From the NCBI GenBank assembly GCA_023663185.1, contig JAMPHY010000001.1:224510-269047 (forward strand): a stretch of DNA of 44,538 bases, given 5' to 3'. The stretch comes from Clostridiales bacterium. GTDB lineage: Bacteria; Bacillota; Clostridia; Lachnospirales; Lachnospiraceae. The first letter of the stretch is position 1. Every line of letters starts with the position of its first letter. Below the pieces are notes generated by a model. That model had not been told where the DNA came from and did not search any database. It was given only the letters and a program-made list of their open reading frames with translations. Made by a program: the position numbers and the translations under genes. Of the stretch, positions 5,846-13,704 are shown one piece after another.

Positions 5846-6862
5846 TTACAATTCTACTTTGCGTAAGTAGTAGCCGAATTTTCCTTCTTCTGCATTACCG
5901 CCTTCACATTCAAACGCCTCAAAGCCGAACATGAGCGCGACCATCTTTTCTCTTTCATAGAAAACTCCCGGCACTCCAAGATAAAAATCTCTTTCTTTTC
6001 CCAAAATTAAGTATCTATAATTATAAAATCCATGCAGCAAAAAGCTGTTGTTCACTAAATGCTGATATCCCGCGGGCAGAATCACAAAGTCTTTGGGCTC
6101 TAACTTCACGTATACTCTATCGTCGCCATACGGGTGTATTTTTTCGTATGTAGCAAGAAGCTGTTCCCACTTACTCTCATATATCGGCGGATTATCCGTC
6201 ATATTGTGGCTTGTCAATCTACGAGTTCGAGGTTTCGGCTCGACCACAGTTTTCGACTCGACTACAGATTCCGCCTGCGCTGCCGCTGTTTCTTCCTGTG
6301 CTTTCAGCTTAGATATATGTTGCAATGTTACAGAATCCGCTCCTCGTATTGCTGCTGCCGGTGCCTGCTCAGTCGAACTTGACGCTATCGTAAACTGTTC
6401 AGGTGCCGTTGACGTTTCAGCCTGTGATACTGCCGTCAATATCTGTTCAGTCGAACTCGGCGCTATTGTAGATTGTTCAGATATCGTCGGCATTGTTTCC
6501 GCGCGTATTGATGTTTCTGTCTGCACTTCTTCCTCTACCTTATTATATATAGGTGCATTTTTACTCTGTCCTTTTATTATATTTATTTCCGATAGAATTA
6601 TTTCTGCTCCAAAGACCGGCCCTGCCGCGCTTCCACTCCATCTTCCATTTCCGGCATTCAGCGTAAAAGTATCGACGTCCTGCCAGCCCTCAGCATTCTG
6701 GAAGCGAAGCGGATAACTTCCGCTAATATTGCCCGATATATTTTTAACTTGCAACTCCAGCCTGAACTGCCCCTGTCTTTCTTCTGATTTAAGATATCCG
6801 ACACAGCCTTCTTTCACATCTTCGTTATACAGACTCATATATATAATTTCTTTCTGATACAT
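5846..6862 (-). CDS. Uncharacterised protein, possibly a DUF6128-like Lachnospiraceae protein
   Basis: I do not firmly recognise this protein. From the start MYQKEIIYMSLYNED it has 338 residues in three parts: an N-terminal beta-rich domain (about 1-115), a low-complexity linker rich in Ser, Thr, Glu and Ala (about 116-230) with an internal duplication (EQSTIAPSSTEQ and EQFTIASSSTEQ), and a conserved-looking C-terminal domain (about 235-338) rich in aromatic residues and ending YYLRKVEL. The layout resembles Lachnospiraceae-specific proteins whose N-terminus begins Y-[LM]-Y-x-Y-x-N-G-V-K. No signal peptide or membrane segment is seen. The reading frame is open back to 7030, but the extra 56 residues look unlike coding sequence; an alternative start is 6904. 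It is transcribed towards pflX. Confidence 0.55.
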   Translation of the reverse strand: MYQKEIIYMSLYNEDVKEGCVGYLKSEERQGQFRLELQVKNISGNISGSYPLRFQNAEGWQDVDTFTLNAGNGRWSGSAAGPVFGAEIILSEINIIKGQSKNAPIYNKVEEEVQTETSIRAETMPTISEQSTIAPSSTEQILTAVSQAETSTAPEQFTIASSSTEQAPAAAIRGADSVTLQHISKLKAQEETAAAQAESVVESKTVVEPKPRTRRLTSHNMTDNPPIYESKWEQLLATYEKIHPYGDDRVYVKLEPKDFVILPAGYQHLVNNSFLLHGFYNYRYLILGKERDFYLGVPGVFYEREKMVALMFGFEAFECEGGNAEEGKFGYYLRKVEL

Positions 6863-7016
6863 TTTTAATAACCATGCCTTTCCGTAACCTGCAGTTTTGA
6901 CCATAATCACATATATAAATATATGCCGCATGTACCAAAAAAATACCGAATGATTTCTCATCCGGTACTCATGGTTATTTTCTTCTATATAACAGTTCAG
7001 CCCACAAGAACATTCC

Positions 7017-7052
7017 TTAAAAGGAAGCACATACGTTCATGCCCCTATGTGC
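7017..7052 (-). terminator. Possible terminator after the CdaR-like gene
   Basis: On the minus strand GCACATA (7052-7046) pairs with TATGTGC (7033-7027) around a 12-nt loop, followed by TTCCTTTT. It lies 18 nt after the stop of the regulator gene. The stem is short, so confidence is modest. Confidence 0.45.
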
Positions 7053-7069
7053 CAAGCCATTACTTCTTG

Positions 7070-8158
7070 TTAATACTCAACGGAATCCAGATATTTCATA
7101 TAGTTCACTACCATCAGCGCTATTTTAAATGTAAGCGCATCGTCAAATGTACGAATATCCAAGCCTGTGCTTTTCGCCAATTTCTCAATACGATATACCA
7201 GCGTATTCCTATGCACAAATAGCTGTCTGGAAGCCTCGGATACGTTCAGGTTGTTCTCAAAAAACTTATTAATTGTCATAAGAATTTCATCATCTAACTC
7301 GTCCAATACATTCATACCAAATATTTCGTCAATAAATATTTTGCAGAGATTGACCGGAAGCTGATAAATCAACCTTCCTATACCCAGCTTATTATACGCC
7401 GTAACCTTTTTTTCCGCATAGAAAATCTTTCCTACGTCCAATGCCATTCTTGCCTCTTTATATGATTTGGAAACCTCTTTCAATTCATTTACTATGGTTC
7501 CGTACGCCACTTTAACATTCAGCATGGCTTCCATACTCATCATATCGACAATAGTATTGGCTATCTTCTCCAGCTCTCCGTAGTCGTCTACCGACTTCAC
7601 GGCTTTTATTAATATAACATTATTTTCATCTACCGCGGAAATGTAATCTCCCGTCTGCTGTGAAAACAAGCCGTTCAGCAGTTCTGACGCCGCACTGTTT
7701 TTGCCCGGACCTGTCTCTATGAGAAATACGGCTCTTGGTACAGCTACTTCAATATGCAGTTTCTTGGCACGATTATATATATCCACCAAAAGCATATTAT
7801 CTAAAAGTAGATTTTGGAAAAAGTTATTCTTATCAATTTTTTCTTTATAAGCTATAATTAGGTGCTGTAACTGACTGACAGCAATCCTTCCTACCATGTA
7901 GGTTTCTTCATCGACGCCCCTTGCATCAAGAACAAAAATTTGTTCTTCTTCGTCTAGCACCTTAAGTAAGTGATGTGCGCCTATAACCTGACTGTCCGCC
8001 GGTGAAGCAGCAAAACCACTAATAAGGTTAAATGAAATATCTGACGGTTCAAAAGTAGATGCAACTGTATTTCCTTCTAAATCAAATACGCATAAATCAA
8101 CTTTAGTAATGGATTTTAACTCATCTATACTGGATTTAATAACCTGACTGGAAATCAT
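7070..8158 (-). CDS. CdaR/PucR-family transcriptional regulator
   Basis: This 362-residue regulator has the sugar-diacid-recognition type layout. The N-terminal putative ligand domain covers about 1-135, a degenerate GGDEF-like middle domain about 140-260, and the C-terminal PucR helix-turn-helix about 300-355 (NNLNVSEASRQLFVHRNTLVYRIEKL). Such proteins usually activate uptake or catabolic genes in response to small carboxylic acids or sugars; the ligand here is unknown. It follows the sugar-ABC ATPase gene, but a strong terminator (8178-8205) ends only 19 nt before its start codon. It must therefore depend on read-through or on a promoter inside the upstream gene. The ribosome binding site is GGGAAAGGTAG. 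Confidence 0.8.
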   Translation of the reverse strand: MISSQVIKSSIDELKSITKVDLCVFDLEGNTVASTFEPSDISFNLISGFAASPADSQVIGAHHLLKVLDEEEQIFVLDARGVDEETYMVGRIAVSQLQHLIIAYKEKIDKNNFFQNLLLDNMLLVDIYNRAKKLHIEVAVPRAVFLIETGPGKNSAASELLNGLFSQQTGDYISAVDENNVILIKAVKSVDDYGELEKIANTIVDMMSMEAMLNVKVAYGTIVNELKEVSKSYKEARMALDVGKIFYAEKKVTAYNKLGIGRLIYQLPVNLCKIFIDEIFGMNVLDELDDEILMTINKFFENNLNVSEASRQLFVHRNTLVYRIEKLAKSTGLDIRTFDDALTFKIALMVVNYMKYLDSVEY

Positions 8159-8177
8159 ATTCTATTCTACCTTTCCC

Positions 8178-8205
8178 TAAAAAAAGGGGATGCAGCCGCA
8201 TCCCC
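8178..8205 (-). terminator. Strong terminator after the sugar-ABC ATPase
   Basis: On the minus strand GGGGATGC and GCATCCCC form a perfect 8-bp stem around a GGCT loop, followed by a run of Ts. It begins 16 nt after the stop of the ATPase gene and is a textbook Rho-independent terminator. Confidence 0.9.
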
Positions 8206-8221
8206 TAAATAAGTTCAGAAA

Positions 8222-9331
8222 CTAATTTGTAATAACCTGCTCTGTCTCTTTATCAAATACATGAATCTTCTCAACGTCAAATGCAAACTTAACAGCATCG
8301 CCCGGTCTTGCAGTTGTACGTGAATCAACTCTAGCTGTGATAGGGAACTCAGCAAGGTCAAAGTACAAGTAAACTTCTGCACCAAGCAGCTCGTATACTT
8401 TGATGCTTGAATCAAATACACATGATGCATTCTGGATAAAATCCGGAGAATCATATACGTCCTCAGGACGAATACCGAATGTAACTGATTTTCCTTCATA
8501 ACCGCCTGCGATTAATTTCTTTGATTTTGCTGCCGGAAGCGGAATGCTCTTGCCTGCAATCTTAAGGCTTGCAACATCGCCGTTTACTTCAACAACTGCA
8601 TCTAAGAAATTCATCTGAGGAGAACCCATGAAGCCTGCAACGAACAGGTTCTGAGGTTTCTCATAAAGGTTCTGAGGTGTATCAACCTGCTGAACAACAC
8701 CGTCTTTCATAACAACGATTCTTGTTCCCAGTGTCATAGCTTCTGTCTGGTCATGTGTTACGTAAATAATCGTGGTGCCCAATCTCTGATGAAGCTTTGC
8801 AATCTCGATACGCATCTGTACACGAAGTTTAGCATCCAAGTTTGAAAGAGGCTCATCCATAAGGAATACCTTAGGATTACGAACAATCGCACGTCCCATA
8901 GCAACACGCTGTCTCTGTCCACCGGATAAAGCCTTCGGTTTACGGTCAAGCAACGGAGTCAAGTCAAGAATCTTAGCTGCTTCTTTAACCATCTTGTCAA
9001 TTTCATCTTTCGGTACTTTTCTTAACTTAAGACCGAATGCCATATTGTCATATACTGACATATGAGGATACAGAGCGTAGTTCTGGAATACCATCGCGAT
9101 ATCTCTGTCTTTAGGTTCAACATCGTTTACTACTCTGTCGCCAATCTTGAGTTCGCCGGAAGAAATATCTTCAAGTCCTGCAATCATACGAAGTGTCGTA
9201 GACTTACCACAACCTGAAGGTCCTACGAAAATAATAAATTCCTGATCTGCGATTTCGAGGTTGAAATCCTTTACTGCTTCAAATCCGTTAGGATATACTT
9301 TGCAGATGTTTTTTAGTGATAAACTTGCCAT
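8222..9331 (-). CDS. msmK: Orphan carbohydrate ABC transporter ATPase (MsmK/UgpC type)
   Basis: This 369-residue ATP-hydrolysing subunit belongs to CUT1-type sugar importers. Walker A is GPSGCGKST (37-45), the signature LSGGQ (135-139) and Walker B VFLMDE (155-160), followed by the C-terminal OB-fold regulatory domain (about 240-369). The start at 9331 is set by an AGGAGG ribosome binding site; an upstream in-frame ATG at 9364 lacks one. No permease or binding-protein gene adjoins it, so it is a stand-alone ATPase, like the shared MsmK of other Firmicutes. The sugar permeases near 42026-43844 lack their own ATPase and are plausible clients. The leader has a tight hairpin at the predicted transcription start (9370-9391). 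Confidence 0.9.
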   Translation of the reverse strand: MASLSLKNICKVYPNGFEAVKDFNLEIADQEFIIFVGPSGCGKSTTLRMIAGLEDISSGELKIGDRVVNDVEPKDRDIAMVFQNYALYPHMSVYDNMAFGLKLRKVPKDEIDKMVKEAAKILDLTPLLDRKPKALSGGQRQRVAMGRAIVRNPKVFLMDEPLSNLDAKLRVQMRIEIAKLHQRLGTTIIYVTHDQTEAMTLGTRIVVMKDGVVQQVDTPQNLYEKPQNLFVAGFMGSPQMNFLDAVVEVNGDVASLKIAGKSIPLPAAKSKKLIAGGYEGKSVTFGIRPEDVYDSPDFIQNASCVFDSSIKVYELLGAEVYLYFDLAEFPITARVDSRTTARPGDAVKFAFDVEKIHVFDKETEQVITN

Positions 9332-9369
9332 TTTTGAGCCTCCTATAAGTATTATCTGTTTCATTTATT

Positions 9370-9406
9370 TTGAACGTCTTTCGACATTCAAGTCTATTAC
9401 AGTATA
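9370..9406 (-). promoter_or_regulatory. ABC ATPase promoter -10 box with GNRA-capped leader hairpin or operator
   Basis: On the minus strand TATACT (9406-9401) is a good -10 box with a weak -35 (TAGAAA, 17 nt upstream). At about +3 to +24 lies TTGAATGTC-GAAA-GACGTTCAA (9391-9370): nine pairs in RNA, one of them a G-U wobble, capped by a GAAA tetraloop. It could protect the 5' end of the mRNA or act as a DNA operator. Confidence 0.5.
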
Positions 9407-9590
9407 ACGGAATCTTTGCACTTTTTCTATACACCAATTTCACAAATATTTTGCTCTCAGTTGTAAAAAATGCTTATTTTTTAATCGATATTTTGATTTA
9501 TCCGTCAAGTTGTCTAAGAAATTGAGACTTTCTTGTACAGATTGACCAAACAGTGCCTTGATTTACCCTGCAACGCTGTCTATTAAATTA

Positions 9591-11108
9591 TTAATTTTCA
9601 TTATTTTCCGAACTGTCCGCCGGTTTTTCTTCAAGCCACTTTTCTTTATAGAAAGCAAGCTGGTTCTTTCCGCCCTTTTTCGCCTTATAAAGTCCGGTAT
9701 CAGCCGCTTTATATATAGCTTCAAAATCGGCGCCTTCTTCAGGGAAAATCGCCACGCCAATACTTGCGGTTACGGTATACTTACTATATTCTCCCACCTT
9801 AAAATTCTGGAAAAAGTTTTCTACCTTCTTTGCCTCTTTTCTGATAGCGGCAGGATCCGAAATATTTTTCAAGAATACAATAAACTCGTCTCCGCCGGCA
9901 CGACCTATAATATCTGATGAGCGGAACAGCACACGCACCTGCTCGCCTAGCGTGCGAAGCACTTCATCTCCAAATGCGTGCCCCCTTGTGTCATTTATAT
10001 TCTTAAAATTATCTATATCCAGTATAAACATCATGGATTGTGAATTTGGGTTCTGGGCAATATATTCTTTAATCTTTCTCTCGGTAGCGAGCTTATTATT
10101 CAGTCCTGTCAGCAAGTCCGTATCAGCCTTTACTTCCAACTGTTTCTGCTTTTTGCCGCTAATCGTCTTATTTATAATACTTATTATTACAACGAGTACG
10201 AGGAAAACAATGATAACAATAATAAGTTCAATTATCATAGTTCTAAAATTTTTAAGCGTTGCCTCCGCCCTGCCGTCTATGTAGGATTGCGCCACTCCCG
10301 CTACAAGCACTAAATCGCCTATTCCTACCGGCGCATAAGCCAAACAGTTCTCCAGATTATACATATCCACAAAGATTACGCCGCTGGTATTAGTGTTTAC
10401 CCGGCTTTTCATACTATTGACAGATTCCTTGTTTTTCTTCTCAAGCTCTGTGTATACATTACCTCCGGGCTCCCACTGAGTACCTTTTCCGGTAACTGCT
10501 ATCAGATTGCCTTTTCTATCCATCAGCGATGTGGAATTCCATGCCGCAAAGTCAATATTCTTTACAACGTTCTTTATCTGGTTAATCTGATAGAACATCA
10601 CAAGATATCCCATATTATTATCCTGCTCGTCGTCAATCGGCAAAGTTATAAGCAGGGCTCCTTCTGCTGATGCGTCCTCGTCCATAGTATAAATATATCT
10701 TACGTCCTCTGAACCGCTCACGTTTTCAAAATACTCTTCCCCCGCAATAGAAATCTCTACGCCTTCATTGTTTACGCCCTTACCGTTTACATCGCATGCG
10801 TATACCTTATACGCTCCCGAATATTTAATGGCAGTTTCCAGAAGCCATATAGTATCCTCAGAGTCCAAATCCACCTTCTTACCAAGAATATCGGCAATTG
10901 GTTCTCCAACCTTAATAAGCTTAAGAACTTCTTCCTTGAAGTTATGTGCGCTTCTTTCGACCATCATTATTACGGTTTTAGATATTGTATCCCGCGCCTC
11001 ATCTCTGCTCTTAGCGGAAAAATTAAAAAACATCAAAACCAACGCCGCTACTAGCGCTAAAGTCGGACCAGCCCATCTTGCCACTATCGATTTCGCCTGA
11101 TTGTTCAT
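9591..11108 (-). CDS. Membrane diguanylate cyclase with extracytoplasmic sensor domain
   Basis: The protein makes the second messenger c-di-GMP from two GTP. Of 505 residues, about 12-33 form the first membrane helix and 34-285 an extracytoplasmic Cache-like sensor region. About 288-312 form a second membrane helix and 325-490 the GGDEF domain. The active-site motif GGDEF (405-409) is intact, and the inhibitory-site RxxD (R396 to D399) stands exactly five residues before it, so the enzyme should be active and feedback-inhibited. Its ATG overlaps the stop of the upstream YesL-family gene by 4 nt (ATGA), indicating translational coupling. c-di-GMP commonly opposes flagellar motility, which fits a genome region also holding flagellin and chemoreceptors. 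The signal sensed is unknown. Confidence 0.92.
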   Translation of the reverse strand: MNNQAKSIVARWAGPTLALVAALVLMFFNFSAKSRDEARDTISKTVIMMVERSAHNFKEEVLKLIKVGEPIADILGKKVDLDSEDTIWLLETAIKYSGAYKVYACDVNGKGVNNEGVEISIAGEEYFENVSGSEDVRYIYTMDEDASAEGALLITLPIDDEQDNNMGYLVMFYQINQIKNVVKNIDFAAWNSTSLMDRKGNLIAVTGKGTQWEPGGNVYTELEKKNKESVNSMKSRVNTNTSGVIFVDMYNLENCLAYAPVGIGDLVLVAGVAQSYIDGRAEATLKNFRTMIIELIIVIIVFLVLVVIISIINKTISGKKQKQLEVKADTDLLTGLNNKLATERKIKEYIAQNPNSQSMMFILDIDNFKNINDTRGHAFGDEVLRTLGEQVRVLFRSSDIIGRAGGDEFIVFLKNISDPAAIRKEAKKVENFFQNFKVGEYSKYTVTASIGVAIFPEEGADFEAIYKAADTGLYKAKKGGKNQLAFYKEKWLEEKPADSSENNEN

Positions 11109-11785
11109 TTTGTTTCCTCATTTTCACCATTTGTCGTTATAGAAAAGTCATAGTCTGATACCGGTTCTTCCGGTTCCGGCTCAAACCGCTTGAAAATCCC
11201 ACTGTATAAATACGCTGAAATATATGCCGGCACCGATATACCGAACAATATAACAAAAATCACTGAATATGATATAAAATATGCAAGAAGCAGCGGTAAG
11301 AAAAGCACTACCACCATTAAAATTGATTTAGGCAGATTTATAAACGATATTAAAAACGCATTCCTAAGCGTATTCTTAATTGAATTATCAAATCGCGCCA
11401 AAACAGGAAAAATATATACGCCTACTATAAGCAGCAAAAGTGCAATTGCAAGAATAAGTATTGTATAAATACGTGGCATATCCATAGCAGCCGAACCTAG
11501 TATCACTAAGTCCAAAACCAGCAGGGCAACAACTCCTAAAATCATCAACCACAAAATCGTAGCCTGTCTGAAGTTCTGTTTGAAGGATTTAAAAAATCCC
11601 CTGACAAGATATCCTTCTTCACCGCGCACAATTTTTAAAAGGACAAAGTGCATCGCGGTAAAAGCTGCACCCGCCGTAATAACCGGTATACACAATACTA
11701 ATACTAACAGATTTAATATCATCAAATCTGCCATACGGCTTAAGGCACGCATAAACGGGCTGTCTAAATCTAAAAATCTACTCAT
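11105..11785 (-). CDS. yesL: YesL-family (DUF624) membrane protein
   Basis: This is a 226-residue integral membrane protein with about five hydrophobic segments and the family's N-terminal motif (DSPFMRALSRMADLMILN, then CIPVITAGAAFTA). YesL proteins are usually encoded beside carbohydrate ABC transporters or two-component systems; their function is unknown. The start at 11785 follows AAGGA. Here it is coupled by a 4-nt overlap to a diguanylate cyclase instead of a transporter. A second family member sits in the sugar-transporter operon at 41345-41989. The C-terminus (about 205-226) is acidic and hydrophilic. A TATAAT-like box lies near 11813, but no convincing -35 accompanies it. Confidence 0.8.
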   Translation of the reverse strand: MSRFLDLDSPFMRALSRMADLMILNLLVLVLCIPVITAGAAFTAMHFVLLKIVRGEEGYLVRGFFKSFKQNFRQATILWLMILGVVALLVLDLVILGSAAMDMPRIYTILILAIALLLLIVGVYIFPVLARFDNSIKNTLRNAFLISFINLPKSILMVVVLFLPLLLAYFISYSVIFVILFGISVPAYISAYLYSGIFKRFEPEPEEPVSDYDFSITTNGENEETK

Positions 11786-11892
11786 GGCTTTCCTTCTTTC
11801 ATATATAATACTATTATAGTACATTATTGGTAAAAAAATCTACATAATTTGACAACTTTTCATAAATATTTTTAGTCTTTTCCTATAAATGC

Positions 11893-13155
11893 CTATTTTT
11901 CCATCTTAAACCGCTTGCTTACTTGATTATATTGTGAATTAAGAGTCTGATACATTTTCATAATTTCAGCGGAGCCGGTCTGTACGCTCTGCATAATATC
12001 GTCATAATTATTAATAAACATTGACACAATATTTTTATCCAAATGACCTTTTGACGCCTCTTCATTTAAAATATCTATTATTTGGTCTTTATGTAAAGGT
12101 TCGCGGTAACTTCTCGGATTCGTCATTCCGGTGACTGTATCGGCTACCTGAAGCACCCTTTGCTCTATATTCATCTGTAATGCCTTAAGCTTTTTAGGAT
12201 ATCCGCTTCCGTCCAGCCGTTCATGGTGTGCAGTCACAATGGACAAAATATCTGCTCGCAGTACATCGCTCAAAAGTTTATCAGCCATATTGACATGAGT
12301 TCTGACTACCTTAATCTCCTCGGAATTAAGCTTTCTGGGCGCATCAATGATTTCTCTTGGAACCACCAGCATACCCAAATCATGAAGCAGCGCCCCATAG
12401 TACAATTTCTCACTCTCTTCATTCAAAAGATGAAGTCTGTCCGCCAGTTCATCGCAAATGCTTACCGTAGTGATTGTATCAACCACGGAAGCCTCGCTGC
12501 GAAATCCGGTGCAGTACATAAGCATTTCAAGAAGCTTCTTCTTATCTTCATTAGAAAACAGCATGAAGTCAATAATATAATCCAGTTCTTTTTTATACTC
12601 TCCTGTTTTCATCTGTTCAAAAATATCATATTTTTTAGCAACCTGATAGAACAGATTCAAGCCCTCCTCAGACAACTTGCTCCCCGCCTGTTTATGAAAC
12701 ATCTGCATATTAAACTGACTTCCCATTGCCGAAAAATAGATATCCATTTTCTCTGCAATATTAATATACGCCGCCAAGTCTTTATACTCATAATCTACGT
12801 TCTTAAGCTGTTCATAATCCATATGATGATACATTATGACCTTCGCAAGATCCTCAAGCGGTGAAAGATATTTAAAAAACAGATAACCATATATGGTATG
12901 CGCCCTGCTATCGCGCGATTCATAACGCAGCATATCATTAAGGACTCCCGCCTCGGTCTTATAAGCCCCTATATCATGAAGCGTCGCCACCATAACAATA
13001 TCAGCAAGCTCAAACTCTTCATAGCCGCCTTTTTCTTCCAACATCTTATAAACCATATAAGCGACTTTAGAGCCATGTTCCATCAGTCTTGGGTGGATAA
13101 GCTTCAAAGTATCTCTCATCAGTACAAAAATATCCCTGCTCTTAATGTATTCCAT
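11893..13155 (-). CDS. Tandem HD-domain protein with HD-GYP phosphodiesterase-like C-terminus
   Basis: This 420-residue cytoplasmic protein has two HD-type domains. The N-terminal one (about 20-175) has H27, HDIG near 61-64 and a later HH pair. The C-terminal one (about 230-400) looks like HD-GYP c-di-GMP phosphodiesterases: H258-D259, H-VNMADKLL, and HHERLDGSGYP (310-320). The lysine that normally follows HDxG (HDIGK) is methionine here (M262), so catalysis may be altered or lost. Neighbouring genes encode a diguanylate cyclase downstream and a GNAT upstream (39 nt gap), suggesting a small c-di-GMP locus. Hydrolysis of c-di-GMP is inferred; binding only is an alternative. Confidence 0.8.
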   Translation of the reverse strand: MEYIKSRDIFVLMRDTLKLIHPRLMEHGSKVAYMVYKMLEEKGGYEEFELADIVMVATLHDIGAYKTEAGVLNDMLRYESRDSRAHTIYGYLFFKYLSPLEDLAKVIMYHHMDYEQLKNVDYEYKDLAAYINIAEKMDIYFSAMGSQFNMQMFHKQAGSKLSEEGLNLFYQVAKKYDIFEQMKTGEYKKELDYIIDFMLFSNEDKKKLLEMLMYCTGFRSEASVVDTITTVSICDELADRLHLLNEESEKLYYGALLHDLGMLVVPREIIDAPRKLNSEEIKVVRTHVNMADKLLSDVLRADILSIVTAHHERLDGSGYPKKLKALQMNIEQRVLQVADTVTGMTNPRSYREPLHKDQIIDILNEEASKGHLDKNIVSMFINNYDDIMQSVQTGSAEIMKMYQTLNSQYNQVSKRFKMEK

Positions 13156-13194
13156 ACTGTTCCCAACTCCTTTTCCGAAATATATAAATATATT

Positions 13195-13668
13195 TTAAAG
13201 CACAAATTCCATCGGCGTATATTTAATTCCGTCTCTTTCTTCCTCAGGTCTCAAATCTCTAAAGCCCAGTTTATGATAGAAGCCGACTCCGTACGGGGCG
13301 GCGTTTACCGTTACTTTTCCAATGCCCATCTCCGAAAGCAGATATTTCTGCAAGTATAGTATCAGCGCACGCCCGATTCCTTTTCTATGATATTTCTCGT
13401 CCACGAAAAGTAAAGAGATGTGTGAGGAATTACGAAGGGTAATCATTCCTACTATCTTCTTATCGTCCAGCGCTACGAACATCTGATACTCCCCCATAAT
13501 AAACATATTATGCAGAGTCGTGTCGGTAATGAAATCCTCAAAATTCCTTATGCCCTCCTGCGTATAACAGTCCGCTTCAAATCGGAGAAAAGTTTTCCAA
13601 GCCAGTTCCATCGCGTCATCCCACTCGTCACGATATGCACTTCTAATTTTATATGGAACGTCCGACAC
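13195..13668 (-). CDS. GNAT-family N-acetyltransferase
   Basis: The 157-residue protein transfers an acetyl group from acetyl-CoA to an unknown amine. The acetyl-CoA binding motif A is visible as KYHRKGIGRALI (about 110-121), followed by the family's late motif GVGFYHKLGFRDL (about 133-145). Its length is typical for a single-domain GNAT. It lies 36 nt downstream of the dehydrogenase gene and 39 nt upstream of the HD-domain gene, in a row that could form one transcript. The start MSDVPYKIR at 13668 follows a GGAGGGAG ribosome binding site. The substrate cannot be told from sequence. Confidence 0.82.
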   Translation of the reverse strand: MSDVPYKIRSAYRDEWDDAMELAWKTFLRFEADCYTQEGIRNFEDFITDTTLHNMFIMGEYQMFVALDDKKIVGMITLRNSSHISLLFVDEKYHRKGIGRALILYLQKYLLSEMGIGKVTVNAAPYGVGFYHKLGFRDLRPEEERDGIKYTPMEFVL

Positions 13669-13704
13669 GTTTATGTCTCCCTCCGAATTTCTTTTGTATC
13701 TATT

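Noticed and set aside
6093-6716. Long plus-strand open frame opposite the low-complexity linker
   Set aside because: Its Cys/Ser/Ala-rich product is the mirror of the repetitive linker on the minus strand and it lacks a start signal.
6863-7030. N-terminal extension of the unrecognised protein gene up to 7030
   Set aside because: The extra residues are Cys/His/aromatic-rich without pattern and no ribosome binding site precedes that start. The shorter start matches the expected family-like N-terminus.
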